Assembly (NCBI GenBank): GCA_964386435.1
Contig: CAYLSV010000084.1
Location: forward strand, 1 to 15,718
DNA length: 15,718 bases
Direction: 5' to 3'
Source of the DNA: CAYLSV01 sp964386435
GTDB lineage: Bacteria > Planctomycetota > Phycisphaerae > Tepidisphaerales > Tepidisphaeraceae
The position numbers and the translations under genes are program-made. Below, piece after piece: positions 14,910 through 15,718 of the stretch. The notes beneath the pieces are model-generated. The model saw only the letters and a list, made by a program, of their open reading frames with translations. It was not told where the DNA came from and did not search any database. Each line of letters starts with the position of its first letter. Position 1 is the stretch's first letter.

Positions 14910-15643
14910 TGAAGTTGCCAGAGGAGCCGGCCGCGTGGCGGTACGAGCCGGCGACCGATTTGAACGAGCCGATTGGTCGGCGGTGGGCTTCGCCGCGGCG
15001 GGAGCCGGGGCTGATCTCGTGGGCGTGCTGCGGCACCTCGCGGCTGGTCACGCGGTCGTACCTGAAAGTGGCCCACCGGCTGAGGGTGGAGGGGTGCGCG
15101 CATTTGCCGTCCGACTCGCCGGCGGTGATCGTGGCGAATCATTCGTCGCACCTCGACGCCCCGGCGCTGGTGGCCGCCCTGCCGCGGACGCTGCGGCGGT
15201 CGGCCTACCCGGTGGCGGCGGCCGACTACTTCTTCCGCGATATCAGGCGGTCGATCCTCGCCGCCCTGCTGATCGGCGCGCTGCCGGTCCGCCGGGGCAA
15301 GGCCGCCCGCCACGAGCTGGCCGACCTTCGCCGCCGGCTGACGAATGGCGAAACGCTCATCCTCTTCCCCGAGGGCACCCGCAGCATCGACGGCAGGCTC
15401 GGCGAGTTCCAGCCCGGCCTCGGCATGCTCGTTGCCGGCCTCGACGTGCCGGTGATCCCGGCGGCCATTCTTGGTGCCCACGCCGCGTGGCCCAAGGGCG
15501 GCCGGCTGCCGCGGCCGACGCGGCTGCTCGTGCGGTTCGGAGTGGCAGCGCACTTCGCCGACGCCGAGAACCGCCGGACGGGTTGGGAGTCGATCACGGC
15601 AACGTGCCACGAGCGGGTGCGGGCGCTGCTCGATTCGCCGTGA
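14909..15643 (+). CDS. PlsC-family lysophospholipid acyltransferase
   Basis: A 244-aa protein, probably a 1-acylglycerol-3-phosphate O-acyltransferase, which acylates lysophosphatidic acid to phosphatidic acid at the membrane. All four acyltransferase blocks are visible: I, NHSSHLD with catalytic H78 and D83; II, GALPVRRG (123-130); III, FPEGTRS (153-159), which binds glycerol phosphate; IV, VPVIPAAI (180-187). The N-terminal 50 residues are polar and variable with no clear transmembrane helix, so attachment may be peripheral. The ATG at 14909-14911 overlaps the previous TGA by one base, with a GGGG-rich Shine-Dalgarno region upstream. GTG 14900 is a less likely start. It is the last gene of a coupled three-gene operon whose members form consecutive steps of phospholipid synthesis. 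Confidence 0.92.
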   Translation: MKLPEEPAAWRYEPATDLNEPIGRRWASPRREPGLISWACCGTSRLVTRSYLKVAHRLRVEGCAHLPSDSPAVIVANHSSHLDAPALVAALPRTLRRSAYPVAAADYFFRDIRRSILAALLIGALPVRRGKAARHELADLRRRLTNGETLILFPEGTRSIDGRLGEFQPGLGMLVAGLDVPVIPAAILGAHAAWPKGGRLPRPTRLLVRFGVAAHFADAENRRTGWESITATCHERVRALLDSP

Positions 15644-15678
15644 TACCCACCGTGTCCGGAACGCACTTGGTGTCTGGG

Positions 15679-15703
15679 GTAGCCGCGGAGCTTGCTCCGC
15701 GCG
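15679..15703 (+). repeat. REP-like element 6 after the lipid operon
   Basis: Head GTAGC, stem CGCGGAGC, TT, stem GCTCCGCG, CG. The TT loop is shorter than in other copies, so a 7-bp stem with a CTTG loop is more realistic. It lies 35 bp after the acyltransferase stop codon and may end that transcript. A partner in the opposite orientation could lie beyond the window edge. Confidence 0.6.
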
Positions 15704-15718
15704 TTCGGTGGAAAAGCA

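Overview
This is a high-GC bacterial chromosomal window, most likely from a planctomycete and probably of the Phycisphaerae/Tepidisphaerales type. That placement is an inference. It rests on strong G/C third-position bias, a DnaA whose DNA-binding signature reads GKRNHSTV, a dnaA-dnaG-rpoD gene order, and many weakly conserved secreted or membrane proteins among housekeeping genes. No rRNA, tRNA, CRISPR array or phage module was seen.

Layout. Bases 1-260 hold the 5' part of an IS630-type transposase on the minus strand, cut by the window edge. Bases 429-5599 are all minus-strand. Read in transcription order, they are a secreted protein of unknown role, ribosomal protein L27 (rpmA), the GTPase Obg, two translationally coupled RlaP-type nucleotidyltransferases, then two translationally coupled paralogous membrane proteins. 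From 5666 everything is plus-strand: a GNAT acetyltransferase, a gene-free stretch of about 0.9 kb, then dnaA, dnaG (primase) and rpoD (primary sigma factor), and finally a tight three-gene lipid operon (CDP-alcohol phosphatidyltransferase, CdsA-like cytidylyltransferase, PlsC-like acyltransferase).

How the genes work together. DnaA, primase and the housekeeping sigma factor place replication initiation, priming and transcription initiation side by side. L27 and Obg are a conserved ribosome-assembly pair, here without rplU. The last three genes could make phosphatidic acid, activate it to CDP-diacylglycerol and transfer the lipid to an alcohol. They resemble the E. coli ynbABC set, including a non-canonical CDP-alcohol transferase motif.

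The most interesting non-coding signal is a family of about 26-bp REP-like elements. Each is a GTAG(C/T) head followed by a 7-8 bp hairpin with a short loop. Six copies (389-414, a pair at 1950-2030, a pair at 9015-9070, and 15679-15703) plus one half copy (327-341) lie at gene ends. Their stems differ in sequence but stay paired, which is compensatory change. This is the architecture of REP sequences mobilised by RAYT (TnpA-REP) transposases. Two further intergenic gaps (4513-4637 and 13190-13281) carry a second type of structure: short 8-bp or 15-bp direct repeats followed, after a spacer, by the same unit inverted.
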